Shown piece after piece: positions 26,694 to 27,763 of a stretch of DNA of 27,763 nucleotides (positions are counted from its first letter, which is position 1; each line of letters begins with the position of its first letter). The DNA comes from a virus. The notes under the pieces were generated by a model. It saw only the letters and a program-made list of their open reading frames with translations. It did no database searches and had not been told where the DNA came from. The stretch lies in IMG/VR virus record IMGVR_UViG_3300047477_000200, positions 1-27,763 of that record. The stretch is one strand, 5' to 3'. The position numbers and the translations under genes were made by a program.

Positions 26694-27763
26694 GTGGCCG
26701 ACTCGATTTACACCGGGAGAGTTGGTTCAAAGCTGAGCGTGCTCGGGAAGATGCAGCTTGCGGGTAACCCATCTGCATTACCCCCTCAGAGTTTCCTCAT
26801 GACGCTTCTGGCCGCAACCAGCCCGGTGCCTCTTTCCGCCCGCTTATTGAATAGAGGCCTGTTGGCCGCTAAGTCTTCAGCTGTGAAGATAACGCGCTCG
26901 GTAGCGAAGGTGGTTCGCGCTGCACAGCCCTCAGCCGGCAGGCTTACTCGTTTGGTGGCCAAGAAGTTGCAGGTTACGACGATTACAGCGGGTGTTGTGC
27001 TTGCAAAGAAGGTTCTGATGCGGACTCTCTTAGCCGCGCAGTCGTCAACCGCGAAGCTCTCGCGTCTTATTACAAAGCGAATTCGCGCGGCTCAGTCGTC
27101 AACCGGAAGGTTGGCCCGCTCAATATCAAAGAAGGTTCAGGCTGTGCAGTCTTCAGTCGTGAAGCTATCGCGCTTGGTGGCAAAGCGGCTTCGTGCTTCC
27201 ACGTTGTCTGTAAGCAGTCTGTTTTCCAAAAAGGTTCTGATGCGGTTGCTTTTAGCTACCCAATCTACAACAGGAAGGCTTGCTCGCTCGGTAACCAAAC
27301 GACTTCGCGCGGGGCAGTCTTCAGTGGGGAGCCTGGCTCGCGTGGTGGCCAAGAAGATTCAGTTCACCCAGGGTTCATCTGGGAGGCTGTCCCGCTCGGT
27401 GGGCAAGAAGCTGAGGGCGACTGCGTTAACAGCAAGCAGCTTGTTCACCAGAAAAGTTTTCATGCAGGTGCTTTTGGCCACTAAGTCTTCATCCGTGAAG
27501 ATATCCCGTTCGATATCAAAGAGGGTGCTTTCCACGCGTGTGTTGTTGGTCACAGTGAGGCGGCGAATATCCTTAAAGGTTTTAGCCACCTCAATCGTGC
27601 TGAGTGAACTGCTTCGCCGTTTGCCGGTGAAGTTGTTTGTGAGCGTGGGCGGCTCTGCCGCTCTGTCCGGCTTGTTTGTCGGGATATCCGCAATCAACGA
27701 ATATGTTGTACGGATAGTGGCTCGTTCAACTGCTTTTGTGAGAATCAATGCGCATTCGGCAAG
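26694..27763 (+). CDS. Repeat-rich basic phage protein, GTG start, 3' end outside the window
   Basis: The frame is open from GTG 26694 to the right edge (356 codons). AAGGAGG lies 7 nt upstream; no ATG start of comparable quality is present. From about residue 52 the protein consists of roughly 18-20-residue units of the form L-A-x-Q-S-S-x-x-(K/R)-L-x-R-x-V-x-K-(K/R)-L-R-A. They are grouped in a higher-order repeat of exactly 74 residues: VLMR at 107 and 181, VFMQ at 255. The segments are basic and amphipathic. Similar repeats occur in large phage virion proteins; a tail or ejected protein is likely but not shown. The last 70 residues are more hydrophobic and less regular. Confidence 0.8.
   Translation, partial: MADSIYTGRVGSKLSVLGKMQLAGNPSALPPQSFLMTLLAATSPVPLSARLLNRGLLAAKSSAVKITRSVAKVVRAAQPSAGRLTRLVAKKLQVTTITAGVVLAKKVLMRTLLAAQSSTAKLSRLITKRIRAAQSSTGRLARSISKKVQAVQSSVVKLSRLVAKRLRASTLSVSSLFSKKVLMRLLLATQSTTGRLARSVTKRLRAGQSSVGSLARVVAKKIQFTQGSSGRLSRSVGKKLRATALTASSLFTRKVFMQVLLATKSSSVKISRSISKRVLSTRVLLVTVRRRISLKVLATSIVLSELLRRLPVKLFVSVGGSAALSGLFVGISAINEYVVRIVARSTAFVRINAHSA

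Noticed and set aside
27137-27748. Two minus-strand frames (71 and 129 aa) opposite the repeat protein
   Set aside because: They mirror the repeats of the plus-strand frame, which has a good ribosome site and correct operon spacing.
1-27763. CRISPR arrays, insertion sequences, integrase or attachment sites
   Set aside because: No regularly spaced repeat-spacer pattern, no transposase or integrase motif, and no att-like duplication was seen by eye in the window.

Overview
The window is part of a tailed-phage genome that infects a Gram-negative host. An overlapping Rz/Rz1 spanin pair and sigma70-like TTGAC(A/G) promoters point to Pseudomonadota; a Pseudomonas-type host fits the style and base composition but is not proven. 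A large terminase, a P22-like portal and an N4-gp56-like major capsid protein suggest a podovirus-like virion, although no tail gene seen here settles the tail type.

Layout: two divergent arms meet at about 10.16-10.37 kb. The left arm (1-10161, all minus strand, transcribed right to left) carries DNA metabolism: three small conserved proteins, a 323-aa protein closed by a strong terminator, a small membrane protein, an AT-rich segment full of GGAAC repeats (possible origin or control region), two small proteins, a primase-polymerase/SF3 helicase, a DEDDh exonuclease, a 0.75-kb gene-free stretch, dUTPase, an HNH endonuclease, a Cas4-like Fe-S nuclease, a membrane peptide, and the start of a P-loop helicase that runs off the left edge. 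The right arm (10368-27763, plus strand) is the late region: HNH endonuclease, small and large terminase, two tiny coupled genes, an 866-aa protein of unknown function, a Dps-like (DUF5856-type) protein, portal, scaffold, a lysis cassette, major capsid protein, head and neck proteins, and a repeat-rich protein cut by the right edge.

Four points stand out. (1) There are two inteins: a 321-aa LAGLIDADG-type intein inside the Walker A motif of the left-end helicase, and an endonuclease-free mini-intein of only 115 aa inside the portal protein. (2) The gene-free stretch at 3110-3855 holds what reads as four tandem, diverged copies of a structured RNA. Each has a hairpin followed directly by a long-range stem whose arms differ between copies but keep pairing, with one wobble pair consistent with minus-strand RNA. 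(3) CTGACAG half-sites recur in the promoter regions of the primase, terminase, DUF5856 and capsid genes, once as a 15-bp inverted repeat covering a ribosome-binding site. (4) The lysis genes sit between scaffold and major capsid genes, and the only endolysin candidate is a DUF5675 protein with an N-terminal SAR-like segment.

All calls were made by reading the sequence. No database search, folding or alignment was run, so family names are from recognition of motifs.
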